A stretch of 64,000 nucleotides of DNA from Kitasatospora sp. CB01950 (GTDB lineage: Bacteria; Actinomycetota; Actinomycetes; Streptomycetales; Streptomycetaceae): assembly GCF_001905465.1 (NCBI RefSeq), contig NZ_LISX01000004.1, positions 307,667 to 371,666 of the forward strand, read 5' to 3'. Below, one piece after another: positions 1-9,135 of this stretch (the first letter of the stretch is position 1; every line of letters begins with the position of its first letter). The translations under genes were made by a program, and so were the position numbers. The notes beneath the pieces are model-generated. The model worked only from the letters and a program-made list of their open reading frames with translations, did no database searches and had not been told where the DNA came from.

Positions 1-1302
1 ACCCGCAGACCCGCAGACCCGCCGGTGTTCGGGATGTCCCGCGAGTGGCTGCTGCACGACGGTGTCCCGGTCGCCGATGCCCTGGTGCTGTCCCACCCCG
101 GCCAGCTCGACCGTCTCGCCGCGGCCTGCCCGGAGGCGCTCGGCACGGCGGTGCTCGCAGGTGACCCGTGCTTCGACCGGATCCTCGCGGCCCGCCCGCG
201 CCGGGACGCGTTCCGCCGCGCGTTCGGGGTGCGCTCGGGCCAACGGCTGGTGGTGCTGAACTCGACCTGGAACCCGACCTCGCTGTTCGGCGACGGCGGC
301 CCGGACGACGTCCTGCCGCTGCTGCTGTCCCGCCTGCCGGAGCTGCCGTTGGACGAGTACCGGGTAGCCGTGGTGCTGCACCCCAACGTGTGGCACGGCC
401 ACGGCCCGGGCCAGGTCCGGCTGTGGCTGGACGGGGCGCGCCGGGCGGGGGTGACCCTGGTGGATCCGGTCGCGGACTGGCGGCAGGCGCTGATCGCCGC
501 GGACGCCGTGATCGGCGACTTCGGTTCGGTGAGCTACTACGCGGCGGCGCTCGGCACCCCGGTGGTGCTGGCGGCGGCCGGGTCCTCGGTGCTCGCCGAC
601 GGCTCGCAGGTCGCCGAGTTCGTCCGGGAGGCCCCGAGGCTGGACCCGTACGCGGCGCTCGCCCCGCAGCTGGCGGAGCTGCTCGGCCGGGGTCAGGTGC
701 CCAGCGGCCCGGCCGGGTCGACCACGTCCTGCCCGGGCGAGTCGGCCGGGCTGCTCCGCGCCCTGTTCTACCGTTCGCTGGGCCTGCCCGAGCCGCCCGC
801 GCCCGCCCTGCTGGACCCGCTGCCGCTGCCCGACCACCAGCCGTCCGAGGTGACGGCGCCGGTCCGGGTGCTGGCCGACGTCCGCGCGGACGGCACGGTC
901 GACGTGCGGCGGTTCGCCGGGGCCCGGTACGAGCCGGAGGGCCCCGGCGCCGGGCAGCTGGTCGTGCACGAGGACACCCTGGACCCGTCCGCCCTGGCCC
1001 TCGCCGACGCGATCGTCCGGCACGGCGGCACGGCCGACCCCCGGCTCGGCCCGCCGCTCGCCTGGGCGAAGCGCGCCCTGGCCCGGCACCCGGGCTGTGC
1101 GCTGGCCGTCCAGGTCACCGGCCCGACCACCGCCACGGCCCGTCACCGCTCGGGCGTCGAGCTGGAGTTGTCCGCCGAGTTCGAGGGCGTCGACCCGCTC
1201 GCGGCGGCCTCCGCGCTGCTGGCGGCCGGACCCGTCCCTGGGGTGCTGACGGTCCGCACCGGCGGGGCGGTTCACCGGGTGGCGGTCACTCGTCCTCGTT
1301 GA
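1..1302 (+). CDS. Glycosyltransferase-like protein, 5' truncated by window edge
   Basis: The frame is open from base 1, so the true start lies outside the window; the first start inside is GTG at 25. The visible part is about 425-433 residues. Around residues 115-185 it reads HPNVW, then DWRQALIAADAVIGDFGS and SYYAAALGTPVVLA, the arrangement seen in the nucleotide-binding half of GT-B enzymes and CDP-glycerol glycerophosphotransferases (a His-Pro motif, then an acidic/Ser motif where the nucleotide sugar sits). The last 150 residues match nothing I recognise. It may transfer a sugar or polyol phosphate to a cell-surface polymer, but the substrate is unknown. Its end overlaps the convergent STAND gene by 17 bases. 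Confidence 0.45.
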   Translation, partial: TRRPADPPVFGMSREWLLHDGVPVADALVLSHPGQLDRLAAACPEALGTAVLAGDPCFDRILAARPRRDAFRRAFGVRSGQRLVVLNSTWNPTSLFGDGGPDDVLPLLLSRLPELPLDEYRVAVVLHPNVWHGHGPGQVRLWLDGARRAGVTLVDPVADWRQALIAADAVIGDFGSVSYYAAALGTPVVLAAAGSSVLADGSQVAEFVREAPRLDPYAALAPQLAELLGRGQVPSGPAGSTTSCPGESAGLLRALFYRSLGLPEPPAPALLDPLPLPDHQPSEVTAPVRVLADVRADGTVDVRRFAGARYEPEGPGAGQLVVHEDTLDPSALALADAIVRHGGTADPRLGPPLAWAKRALARHPGCALAVQVTGPTTATARHRSGVELELSAEFEGVDPLAAASALLAAGPVPGVLTVRTGGAVHRVAVTRPR

Positions 1303-3403
1303 CGCACAGCGAGCGCAGCACCGCGATCGGCATCAGGTGGAACACCGCGCCGCCGCGCTCCAGCAGCACCCCGGCCTCGTCCAGCAGTGGCAGCGCCTGC
1401 GGCCCGTGGCCCTGGTCGACGAGGGTCTGCGCCAGGTCGGTCAGCGCCCGGGCGGTGTTGTACGCCTCGCCGGTGCCGCGGAAGTACGCGACCGCGCGCT
1501 CGATCGCCGCCCGGGCCTCCTCGAACCGGCCCGCCCCGCGCAGCGCCCGCCCGCGGTGCCGGTCGAGCAGCGCCCGGGCCCGCGGCAGGTCGGCCTGCCC
1601 GACGCCGTCGGCCCCGATCCCGTCCAGCAGTCCGGCGGCCTGCTCGAAGCACGCCAGTGCCTCGGTGTAGCGCCACTGCCGCAGCCGCAGCAGCCCGAGG
1701 GTCTCCACGGCGGTGGCCTGCCCGCGCAGGTGGCCGACCGTCCGCTCGGCGTCGGCGGCCAGTTCGAGCTGCTGCTCGGCCGCCGCATACTCCTGCAACT
1801 CGGTGAGCGCCAGCGCGAGTTGGACGTGCATCCGGGCCGCCGTCCGGGCGTCGGCGGCGGCCCGCGCACCGGCCCGCAGGGCGGGCAGCAGCTCGTCGTG
1901 CCGCCCGGCCTTCAGCTGCACCGCCCACAGCGCCTCGACCAGCTGGCACACCAGCTCGGGCGCGGCGAACTCCTCGGCGGCGGCCACCGCCTCGACCAGG
2001 TTGGGCAGTTCCGCCCCCAGCACGGCCAGCGCCTCGGCCTCTCCGGGGTAGCGGTCCGGCCCGATCTCCGCATACAGCGGTCCGAGGTGCCAGCGCTGCG
2101 GCAGCGCCGCGTGATCGGCGCCGACGGCCAGCCGCAGGTAGTGCTCGACGGTGCGCCGCACGGCCGCCGCGCAGGCCGCCAGCCCGTCCTCCTGGACCGC
2201 CAGCGCCTCGGCATGCCGCCGGACGGCCGGCCGGTAGCGGTGGCGGCCGTCGAGGGCGGTCTCCAGCAGCCCGGCGTCGGCGAGTTCGGCCAACGCCTCG
2301 ACGGCCTCCGCCTCGGTCAGCCCGCTGGCGGCCGCCGCCGCGGCCGACCCGATCGCGGGCCACCGCCGCAGCGCACAACTCCGGTACACCAGCGCCGCGT
2401 TGACGGCCAACCTGGCGTACCGGTCGGCGTTGGCGGCCTGCACCGGATCGGCCGGGAACGGCCCGGCGACCGCCCTCGGCGCACTGTCGCCGAGCACGGG
2501 TGCGGCGGCCCGCAGCGCGAACGGCGAGCCGGCGCAGCGCTCCAGCACCCCGGGCAGCGCGGCCTTGGCGGCGCCGACGGCGTGCTTGCCGGCCAGGTCG
2601 GTGAGCAGCCGCCGGGCGTCCTTGTCGGCGAGCGGCCCGACGGGGACGTTCAGCGCGTCCAGCCCGGCCAGCGGACGGCGCGCGGTGACCACCGTGACCA
2701 CGCCGGGCGCGGCAGTGAGCAGCGGCCGCACCTGGGCCGCCGAGTGGGCGTGGTCGAGGACGACCAACAGCCGCCGCCCGGCGAGCAGTTGGGCGTAGCG
2801 TTCGGCGCGGTCCTCGACGGTGGCGGGCATCCGGTCGGCGGGCACGCCGAGCTTCTGCAGGAAGCGGCGCAGCACGGTGGCCGGGTCGGCGGCGCCCTGC
2901 GGCCCGGCGGCGCGCAGGTCGGCGTACAGCTGCCCGTCGGGGAAGCGGTGGGCCTCCCGGCCGCCCCAGTGGATCGCGACGGCGCTGGTGCCGATGCCGT
3001 CCGGACCGTGCAGCAGCACCTGCCGGGGCCGCCCGTCGGCCTTCCGCCCGGCTTCCTTGTCGAGCGCCGCCAGCGGCCCCTTGCGGTCGGTGAAGTACCG
3101 GGTCGAGGCGGGCAGCAGCCGCGGCGCCTCGTCCGGGGCCTTCGCTTCCCCCTCCGCCAGGCCGTTCAGCCAGGCGGCCAGCGCCCGGGCCTGCGCCGGG
3201 TCGCGGTGGGCGCCCTCGACCAGCAGCCGGGCGAGCTCCTCGCGCTCCTCCGGACCGTCGGGCAGGGCGAGTTGACGCCCGGTCACCCGCTGGGCGAGGT
3301 TGCCGATCGACTCCCACGCCCACTTCCCGGCCTCCCCGGCCATCGCCGACCCGACCGCGCCCAGCACCCCCGCGACCGCCGAGACCGACAGCGGATCGAT
3401 CAT
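1286..3403 (-). CDS. STAND-type NTPase with C-terminal TPR repeats, degenerate P-loop
   Basis: About 705 residues: an N-terminal helical, partly hydrophobic region (1-85), an NB-ARC-like NTPase core (about 95-400) and an alpha-helical TPR-like region (about 480-690). The Walker B-like strand reads RRLLVVLDHAHS, followed by VVTVVTARRP, typical of actinobacterial STAND proteins that act as signalling switches. The P-loop reads GPDGIGTS (residues 133-140), with Thr where the catalytic Lys should be, so nucleotide hydrolysis is doubtful. I chose ATG at 3403 because GAGGGG sits 5 bases upstream; GTG at 3409 is the alternative but overlaps that site. It lies beside an SF1 helicase on the same strand. 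Input signal and output are unknown. Confidence 0.7.
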   Translation of the reverse strand: MIDPLSVSAVAGVLGAVGSAMAGEAGKWAWESIGNLAQRVTGRQLALPDGPEEREELARLLVEGAHRDPAQARALAAWLNGLAEGEAKAPDEAPRLLPASTRYFTDRKGPLAALDKEAGRKADGRPRQVLLHGPDGIGTSAVAIHWGGREAHRFPDGQLYADLRAAGPQGAADPATVLRRFLQKLGVPADRMPATVEDRAERYAQLLAGRRLLVVLDHAHSAAQVRPLLTAAPGVVTVVTARRPLAGLDALNVPVGPLADKDARRLLTDLAGKHAVGAAKAALPGVLERCAGSPFALRAAAPVLGDSAPRAVAGPFPADPVQAANADRYARLAVNAALVYRSCALRRWPAIGSAAAAAASGLTEAEAVEALAELADAGLLETALDGRHRYRPAVRRHAEALAVQEDGLAACAAAVRRTVEHYLRLAVGADHAALPQRWHLGPLYAEIGPDRYPGEAEALAVLGAELPNLVEAVAAAEEFAAPELVCQLVEALWAVQLKAGRHDELLPALRAGARAAADARTAARMHVQLALALTELQEYAAAEQQLELAADAERTVGHLRGQATAVETLGLLRLRQWRYTEALACFEQAAGLLDGIGADGVGQADLPRARALLDRHRGRALRGAGRFEEARAAIERAVAYFRGTGEAYNTARALTDLAQTLVDQGHGPQALPLLDEAGVLLERGGAVFHLMPIAVLRSLCVNEDE

Positions 3404-3498
3404 GCCCACCCCTCAGAACCGTGCCCGAGCCTTCCGCGCACACCACCTGACGCGCCCAACGGTAGCCTGCACACCACCCTCCGTCAGCACACGCCGCG

Positions 3499-6400
3499 TC
3501 AGCCCGCGGGCTCCCGGGGAACGGCCGCGGGACCGGGCCAGTCGTGCCGGGGCAGCCGGGTGCCGAGGTCGGTGAAGAACCGTTGCGGGGTCCAGAGTTC
3601 GTGGTTGCCGACGACGAACAGCCGCCGCTTGGCGCGGCTGACGGCCACGTTCAGCAGGTTCGGCCGCTGCGCCGCCCACTCCCGCGCGCCGGGCGAACGC
3701 GGGTCGGTGCCGAGCATCAGCACGACCACGTCGGCCTCCTTGCCCTGGGTGGTGTGGACGGTGCCGACCCGGTCCCCCGTCAGCAGCCCCCGACTCGCCC
3801 GCCGGGCCCCGGTGACCACCGCCCGGAACGGGCTGATGACGTACACCTCGCGGTCCAGGTCGATCCCGTCCCGCCGCAGCCGCTCCAGGATCTGACGCAG
3901 CGCCAGGCCCTCGTCCGGAACCCAGTGCCCCTCGTTCTGCGCGGAGCCGACGTGCACCCAGGAACTGCCGGGGCCGTACGCGTACGGCTCGGGGTAGTGG
4001 GTGCCGTTGACCATCAGCCCGTCGTAGGCGATCACGTTGCTGACCGTGAACATCGGGTTCTCGCACCGCCGGTGCACCCGCAGCGGCGCGCCGACCCACA
4101 CCTCCGTGGAGCCGTCGGGCAGTTCGGCGGGCAGCGTGGTGCCGTACCGGGTGGCCCGGTCGGCGACCTGCTGGACGGACGTCCAGCCGGGCAGCCACTC
4201 CTCGGCCACGCCGTACTGCCGGCGCAGCGCCTGCTGCGCGGTGAACGGGACGGTCACCACCGGCTCCAGCTGCAGCGGGTCGCCGACCACCACGGCCCGG
4301 CGGGCCCGCCACAGGCCGCCGACGGCCAGCTGCGGACTCGCCTGGCCCGCCTCGTCGATGAACAGCCAGCCCAGTGCCTCCGCGCCGAGGCCGGTGAACA
4401 CCCGGTCCAGCGAGGCGAAGGTGGTGGACAGCACCGGCACCACCAGGAACAGGCTCTGCCAGGCCGCCAGCCGCGCGTCCTCCGGCACCGAGCCGGGGGC
4501 GGCGCCGCGCACCACGTCCATCGCGGCCCGCAGGTTCTCCACCATCGTCCGGGCCGTGCACTTCAGGAACGCCTTGTGCAGTTCCAGCGCGGCGAGGAAG
4601 ACCTCGGTGCGGGCCGCGGAGATCTCCTCGTCGGCCCACGGCGAGGACAGTTCGCGGGCCTCCTCGTCGTGCACCGCGGCCGGGTCGGGCACGTGCGCAC
4701 CCCAGCGCCCGCGCCCCCGCTCGGCCGCCTGCTGCGCCGCCTCCGCGTCCGCCCGGGCCGCCGCCAGACCGGCCGTCAGCCGCTCGTACGCGTCCTCGGC
4801 CCGCGCCGCCCCGGCGGCGGCCTCCCGCTGCCGGGCGTGCGCGGCGTCCGCCCCGCCGAGCGCCAGGCCCTCGCGCTCGGCGTGCTGCTGGTCCAGGGCG
4901 TTCCAGTCCCGCGCGGCCCGGCCCACGGTGACGAGGGTGTCCATCAGGCCCGGACGGCGCGCATGGTGGGCCTGCCGCAGCTCCGACACCCGGTCCAGGT
5001 GCGCCTGCGCCTCGCGGGCCGCGCCATCGGCCTCGCCCGCCTCCCGCCGACAGCGGTCCCGCAGCCCGGCGGCCGCGGCCTCCTCCTGCTCGGCCCGCGC
5101 GACCCGAGCGAGCGCGGCCGGGCCCTCCCGGAGCGCCTCGGCACAGGCGGCCCGCTCCGCGACCATCCGGTCCACCTCGGCCAGTGCCCGCAGGAACCGG
5201 TCCTTGGCGTCCTTCCAAACACCCTTCTGCGACTCGCCCTTGTACGCCGACAGCACGTGCGACAGGCCCTGCCCGGTGTCCTGCCAACCCGATCCCCTGA
5301 CCGGCGGCAGGTCCGGGGACTGCGGCAGCGTCGGGTCGCTCGGCAGGTACTTGCCGTGCCAGAGCCGGTTGACGAACGCGACCCGGTTGGCCTTGTTGCC
5401 CAAATGCGCGGCGATCGTGCCCCAGGCCGGCGTCCCCTGGAGCAGCCGGGTGCCCTGCTCGGCGAAGTAGTCGGCGCCCTCGCGCCACTGCGCGGCCAGC
5501 GCGTCCCGGGCCGGGATCTCCTTCGAGATGTTCTCCACCGCGCCGTTGTTGGCCGAGGCGACCACCATCTCGAACCCGGTCAGCTCCGGCCGCAGCGGCA
5601 CCACCTTGCGGGTGTAGTCGCCGCTCTTCCACACCAGTGGGGCGCCCACGAACCCGTCCGACGGCAGCCGCAACGCGGCCAGCGCCCGCGCCCGTTCCAC
5701 CACCCGGTCCGCGATCGCGTCCCGCAGCATCGTGGTCTTGCCGGTGCCGGGCGGGCCGTTCACCGCGAACACCCCGCCCGCGGACGTCAGTTCGGCCCGG
5801 ATCGTGTTCACCGCGAACTGCTGGCTGAGCGCCAGCGGATACTTCGCCGCCGCCGGCCACCGCCCCGCCGGCGACAGCCCCGGCTCGACCCTCCCGAGCG
5901 CGACGCCCGGGTGCTCCCGCAGATCGATCCGGGCGGCCCGGTCCCGCGACGCCCCCGGCGTCAGGTACTCGGCCAGCGCCCGGCCCGGCGGCCTGCCCGC
6001 GAGCGCCTTCGCGACCCGCTCCAGGTCCGCCGCGACGAAGCTGTTCAGGAAGTCCTGCTGATCCGCGTCCTGCGCCCGGTCCTTGCGCACCTGCACGCTC
6101 CGCACCCGCAGACCGGCCGGCCCGAGACCGTTCTCCACCCCCCACGCCCGGGCGAGCTCCCCGACGAACGCCAGCAGGTCCGCCGCGTCCACCACCGAAC
6201 GGTCGTCCGCCACCCGGTGCCCCAGCCGGGCGGCCCGGCCCACCCACTCCGCCTCGTCCGCCGCGAACCCGTCCAACCACCCCGGCCGGTTCACGTCCCG
6301 CCCCAGCGCCCGGCCCACCGCCCAGCCGCACGTCGACACCACCGGCGAATCCGCCAGCACCGACCCGCGGTCGTCCACCGTCAACGCGAACAGCGCGGCC

Positions 6401-6696
6401 CGGCTGTCCAGCCGCCCGTCATGACTCTCAGGGTCCCGGCCGAACACCTCCATCAGCACCCCGCGCACCTTCGCCAACGGGAACAACCCGCCGTACACCA
6501 CGTGCTGCCACACGAACCCCGGCGCCGGCTCGCCCCGCCGCAACCGGTGCCCGTCCTCCCACGGAAGCAGCCCGCCCCCGTCCACCTCGAACACCCGCTG
6601 CTGCTCGTCCACCCCCGGCACCGCCTGAGCCCCGAACAGCTCCACCGCCCGCCAGAACTCGACCACGGCCGCCGCCCGTTCGACCCCGCCCGCCAT
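3499..6696 (-). CDS. Superfamily 1 DNA/RNA helicase (AAA_11/AAA_12 type)
   Basis: 1065 residues. Walker A is GPPGTGKT at 314-321, Walker B IDEAGQAS near 780, motif III VVVGDPLQLEP near 805, and the C-terminal part has the motif V segment VGTVHTTQGKEADVVVL and motif VI NVAVSRAKRRLFVVGNH. These match the UPF1/DNA2/NAM7-like branch of SF1. Between the first two motifs lies an Ala/Glu/Arg-rich coiled-coil insert (about 500-660). ATG is preceded by GGGAGG at 5 bases. The first 290 residues have no domain I recognise and may be a substrate-specific module. The gene sits between tRNA-Ala and the STAND NTPase. A role in nucleic-acid repair, RNA processing or defence cannot be told apart from sequence. 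Confidence 0.85.
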   Translation of the reverse strand: MAGGVERAAAVVEFWRAVELFGAQAVPGVDEQQRVFEVDGGGLLPWEDGHRLRRGEPAPGFVWQHVVYGGLFPLAKVRGVLMEVFGRDPESHDGRLDSRAALFALTVDDRGSVLADSPVVSTCGWAVGRALGRDVNRPGWLDGFAADEAEWVGRAARLGHRVADDRSVVDAADLLAFVGELARAWGVENGLGPAGLRVRSVQVRKDRAQDADQQDFLNSFVAADLERVAKALAGRPPGRALAEYLTPGASRDRAARIDLREHPGVALGRVEPGLSPAGRWPAAAKYPLALSQQFAVNTIRAELTSAGGVFAVNGPPGTGKTTMLRDAIADRVVERARALAALRLPSDGFVGAPLVWKSGDYTRKVVPLRPELTGFEMVVASANNGAVENISKEIPARDALAAQWREGADYFAEQGTRLLQGTPAWGTIAAHLGNKANRVAFVNRLWHGKYLPSDPTLPQSPDLPPVRGSGWQDTGQGLSHVLSAYKGESQKGVWKDAKDRFLRALAEVDRMVAERAACAEALREGPAALARVARAEQEEAAAAGLRDRCRREAGEADGAAREAQAHLDRVSELRQAHHARRPGLMDTLVTVGRAARDWNALDQQHAEREGLALGGADAAHARQREAAAGAARAEDAYERLTAGLAAARADAEAAQQAAERGRGRWGAHVPDPAAVHDEEARELSSPWADEEISAARTEVFLAALELHKAFLKCTARTMVENLRAAMDVVRGAAPGSVPEDARLAAWQSLFLVVPVLSTTFASLDRVFTGLGAEALGWLFIDEAGQASPQLAVGGLWRARRAVVVGDPLQLEPVVTVPFTAQQALRRQYGVAEEWLPGWTSVQQVADRATRYGTTLPAELPDGSTEVWVGAPLRVHRRCENPMFTVSNVIAYDGLMVNGTHYPEPYAYGPGSSWVHVGSAQNEGHWVPDEGLALRQILERLRRDGIDLDREVYVISPFRAVVTGARRASRGLLTGDRVGTVHTTQGKEADVVVLMLGTDPRSPGAREWAAQRPNLLNVAVSRAKRRLFVVGNHELWTPQRFFTDLGTRLPRHDWPGPAAVPREPAG

Positions 6697-6726
6697 GCCG
6701 GCCTCCCGAATCGCCCCTACAACGCA

Positions 6727-6760
6727 AGAAGTCCCGCCCGGATACCCGGGCAGGACTTCT
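6727..6760 (-). terminator. Rho-independent-like hairpin after tRNA-Ala
   Basis: A 15-base-pair stem with one G-U pair (arms 6727-6741 and 6746-6760), starting three bases past the tRNA 3' end on the minus strand and lying before the helicase start. Confidence 0.7.
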
Positions 6761-6839
<79 letters not shown>

Positions 6840-7338
6840 AACAAGAAGAACTCTATCACCCCTGAAGGGATACTCATGACCACCCCCGCACCACCCCAAT
6901 GACACCCCGTCCGAACCCCCACCTGCGAAACAACCAAAGACGGGCAACCAGCAACCGCCACCACCCCACACCCCGACCACCCCACTGCCACACCGGCCGC
7001 AGGCAGGCACACCGGCCGGCGCCCACATAGAAGACGCCGACACCCCGGGCACCGCCACAGGCAGCCGCACCGGCTGGCGACCGTACAGAACCAACCTCCC
7101 CGCGCACCGCCGCAGGCAGGTGCCCGAGTGGGGCAGGCGGGCAGGGAGCGGTGACGCCCCCGCACTCCGAACACCCCACCCCCGCACCACCGCAGGCGGG
7201 TGCGGGGGCTGGTGGGCAGGGAACGTCGGCACCCCGCACGCAACGCACCCCGCCGCCGTCCGGAGGTGTTCCTGACGGCGGCGGGGTGCACGGGTGGGTG
7301 GGTGGGCAGGAAGGCGGAGGGACGTCCGGCGGTGCGGC
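6840..7338. other. Long gene-free stretch with degenerate proline/glycine-like repeats
   Basis: No convincing gene is seen. Open frames here are short, Cys/Gly/Pro/Arg-biased and lack ribosome binding sites. The sequence is made of degenerate repeats built on CCGCAGGCAGG, CACCCCCGCACCACC and GGGCAGGCGGGCAGGG. It ends in the terminator hairpin of sepX. The 5' flank of tRNA-Ala lies here. Confidence 0.6.
7245..7289 (-). terminator. Terminator of sepX/glpR
   Basis: A perfect 16-base-pair stem (7245-7260 with 7274-7289) and 13-base loop, about 50 bases after the sepX stop on the minus strand. There is no long U-tract, which is common in high-GC actinobacteria. Confidence 0.7.
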
Positions 7339-8349
7339 CTACTCGTTCGCAGCCCTGGGCGGCCGGTACTCCTGCGCCGCCTGCTGCCCCGCCTCGCCGT
7401 ACTGGTCGAAGAGCGGCGTCGCAGGCCGCCCGGAGTCCCAGGTCCCGGGGGCGGAGAGGTCGAGGCCGCGGGTGGTCCGGGGGGCCACCGGCGCGGTGAC
7501 GTAGGTGGGCAGCGGGACGGGGACGGGCTCCCAGGAGTCCGGCCCGGCCGCCGCGCGGGCGCGGACGCCGTCGACCCACTCCTCGTGCTCGGTGGCGTCG
7601 GCGAGTGCGCTGGCCCGGGCCGCGGGTTCGGTCGGCACGTCGGTGGCGTGGGGGGCGGTCGCGGGCTCGGCCGCCCGGGCCCGCTCGCGTTCGCGCAGCC
7701 GCTCGGCGGCCTGCGCGGCCCGGACCCGGTCGAACTTGACCTCGTAGCGCTGCCGTTCGAGCCGCCGCAGGTGCCCGATGTACAGGGTGAGCAGGACGCC
7801 GGGCACGGTCGGCACCCAGAGGAACGCGAACCCGGCCACCGCGGCGACGACTGCGCCGAGCGCGAAGGCCAGGAAGAGCAGCGTCACCATCCGCCGCCGC
7901 CGTGCGAGCAGTCGGGCCCGCCGCTCGGCGGAGCGCCGCTCGTCCTGCTCGCCCCAACCCCGGTCGCGCTTCCCGCCCCGGTCCGTCTCCGCCGCCGCTT
8001 CGACCACCGGAACAGGCCCGGGCTCAGGCGAACGCTCGGGCTCAGGCTCAGGCTCGGTCGAACGCTCGGGCACCACCGCCACCGGCACCGCCCCGGAAGC
8101 GTCCGCGGGATCGCCAGGGCCCCCGTCCGGCTCCCCGGCGGGGTGTTGCTGCTCGGCGGTCTGTTCGCCGAGGGCTCGGGCCGCGCGCCGTTCCATGGCC
8201 GATCGGCCGGCCAGCAGGCGGATCGCGGTACTGAAGCGTTCCGTCGGACGCGACTCGTTGAGCTCGTCCTGCCTGCGGAGCCACATCGGCACCAGATAGG
8301 CGGCCCAGGCCCCTACGATGACCGCGTAGATAAGGCCGCTGCTGCTCAC
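7339..8349 (-). CDS. sepX: Divisome protein SepX/GlpR
   Basis: 336 residues. An N-terminal membrane segment (about 4-22, GLIYAVIVGAWAAYLVPMWL) is followed by a charged, Pro/Glu-rich linker, then a second hydrophobic block (about 152-195) that could form one or two membrane spans, and a long cytoplasmic tail. The tail keeps the segment WEPVPVPLPTYVTAP typical of the family. In Streptomyces, SepX/GlpR is an actinobacterial membrane protein that supports FtsZ-ring stability and division; in Corynebacteriales the homologue is the membrane receptor of Glp. The likely partner gene glp lies about 1.8 kb upstream on the same strand, which supports the call. Confidence 0.85.
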   Translation of the reverse strand: MSSSGLIYAVIVGAWAAYLVPMWLRRQDELNESRPTERFSTAIRLLAGRSAMERRAARALGEQTAEQQHPAGEPDGGPGDPADASGAVPVAVVPERSTEPEPEPERSPEPGPVPVVEAAAETDRGGKRDRGWGEQDERRSAERRARLLARRRRMVTLLFLAFALGAVVAAVAGFAFLWVPTVPGVLLTLYIGHLRRLERQRYEVKFDRVRAAQAAERLRERERARAAEPATAPHATDVPTEPAARASALADATEHEEWVDGVRARAAAGPDSWEPVPVPLPTYVTAPVAPRTTRGLDLSAPGTWDSGRPATPLFDQYGEAGQQAAQEYRPPRAANE

Positions 8350-8512
8350 GTTTCACACGGTACGGGCGCGGGGTAAGGCGCTGCAGCAATTTGGGACGGC
8401 GTGTCGTCCGATCAAGCTGATTCTCAGACTATTTTGCCGGTATTTGTGACGGCTCGCCCCGGCCTCGGCGACCCGCCGATGCCATATTGATATCTATTTA
8501 TCGAACACATAT
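8350..8512. other. sepX upstream region with an AT-rich patch
   Basis: Bases 8481-8520 are strikingly AT-rich for this genome (contains ATATTGATATCTATTTATCG). The patch lies right after the acetyltransferase stop and about 140 bases upstream of sepX, so it may hold a promoter or protein-binding site for sepX. No clean -10/-35 pair was assigned. Confidence 0.4.
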
Positions 8513-9097
8513 TCAATTTCCCTGTGTCGGCCCACTCCTGAGCGAGCGCCAGCGACGCAACAGCCCGTCGGCGGCCTCGTCGGCGGTGAGCGCGTACACC
8601 AGGTGATCGCGCCAGTCGCCGTCGATGTGCAGATAGCGGGGGCGCATTCCCTCCGAGCGGAAGCCGAGTTTCTCCACCACCCGGCGGCTGGGCCGGTTCT
8701 CGGGGCGGATGCACACCTCGACCCGGTGCAGCCCGAGGTCGCGGAAGCAGTGGTCGACGGCGAGCGCGACGGCGGTGGGCATGATGCCGCGGCCGGCCAC
8801 CGCCTCGTCCACCCAGTAGCCGACATTGGCGGAGCACATCGAGCCCCAGGTGATCCCGCCGACGGTCAACTGGCCGACCAGGCGGCCCTGGTGGAGGACC
8901 ACGAAGGGCAGCATCCGGCCGGCGGCGGCCTCCCCGCGCAGGTAGCGGACCATCTGCCGGAAGGTGGGCCGGGGCAGCGGCGCGCGGCCGGGCGGGCCGG
9001 GCGGGACGGTGGCCTCCCAGCGGCGCAGCCAGTCCCGGTTGCGCCGGCTGACCTCCTGCCATTCGGCCTGGTCGCGGCGGCGGATGGGCCGCAGCAC
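8513..9097 (-). CDS. GNAT family N-acetyltransferase (RimJ/RimL-like)
   Basis: About 194 residues with the RimJ/RimL-type GNAT layout. It starts LRPIRRRDQ, has an acetyl-CoA-binding strand-loop around VGYWVDEAVAGRGIMPTA, and ends with NRPSRRVVEKLGFRSEG, the region that packs against the cofactor. Such enzymes acetylate N-terminal amino groups of ribosomal or other proteins, or small amines; the substrate is not predictable. GTG at 9097 is preceded by GAGGGG. The frame stays open a few codons further but with no better start. It lies 38 bases after moaB and is probably cotranscribed with the molybdopterin genes, a neighbourhood conserved in Streptomyces. Confidence 0.8.
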   Translation of the reverse strand: MLRPIRRRDQAEWQEVSRRNRDWLRRWEATVPPGPPGRAPLPRPTFRQMVRYLRGEAAAGRMLPFVVLHQGRLVGQLTVGGITWGSMCSANVGYWVDEAVAGRGIMPTAVALAVDHCFRDLGLHRVEVCIRPENRPSRRVVEKLGFRSEGMRPRYLHIDGDWRDHLVYALTADEAADGLLRRWRSLRSGPTQGN

Positions 9098-9135
9098 GAC
9101 GTCCCCCTCGGCCAGTTCGGCCGGCCGCCCCGCGT

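Noticed and set aside
6874..7248. Possible Cys-rich small protein on the minus strand
   Set aside because: Low-complexity Gly/Cys/Pro/Val translation from repeat DNA, with no ribosome binding site.
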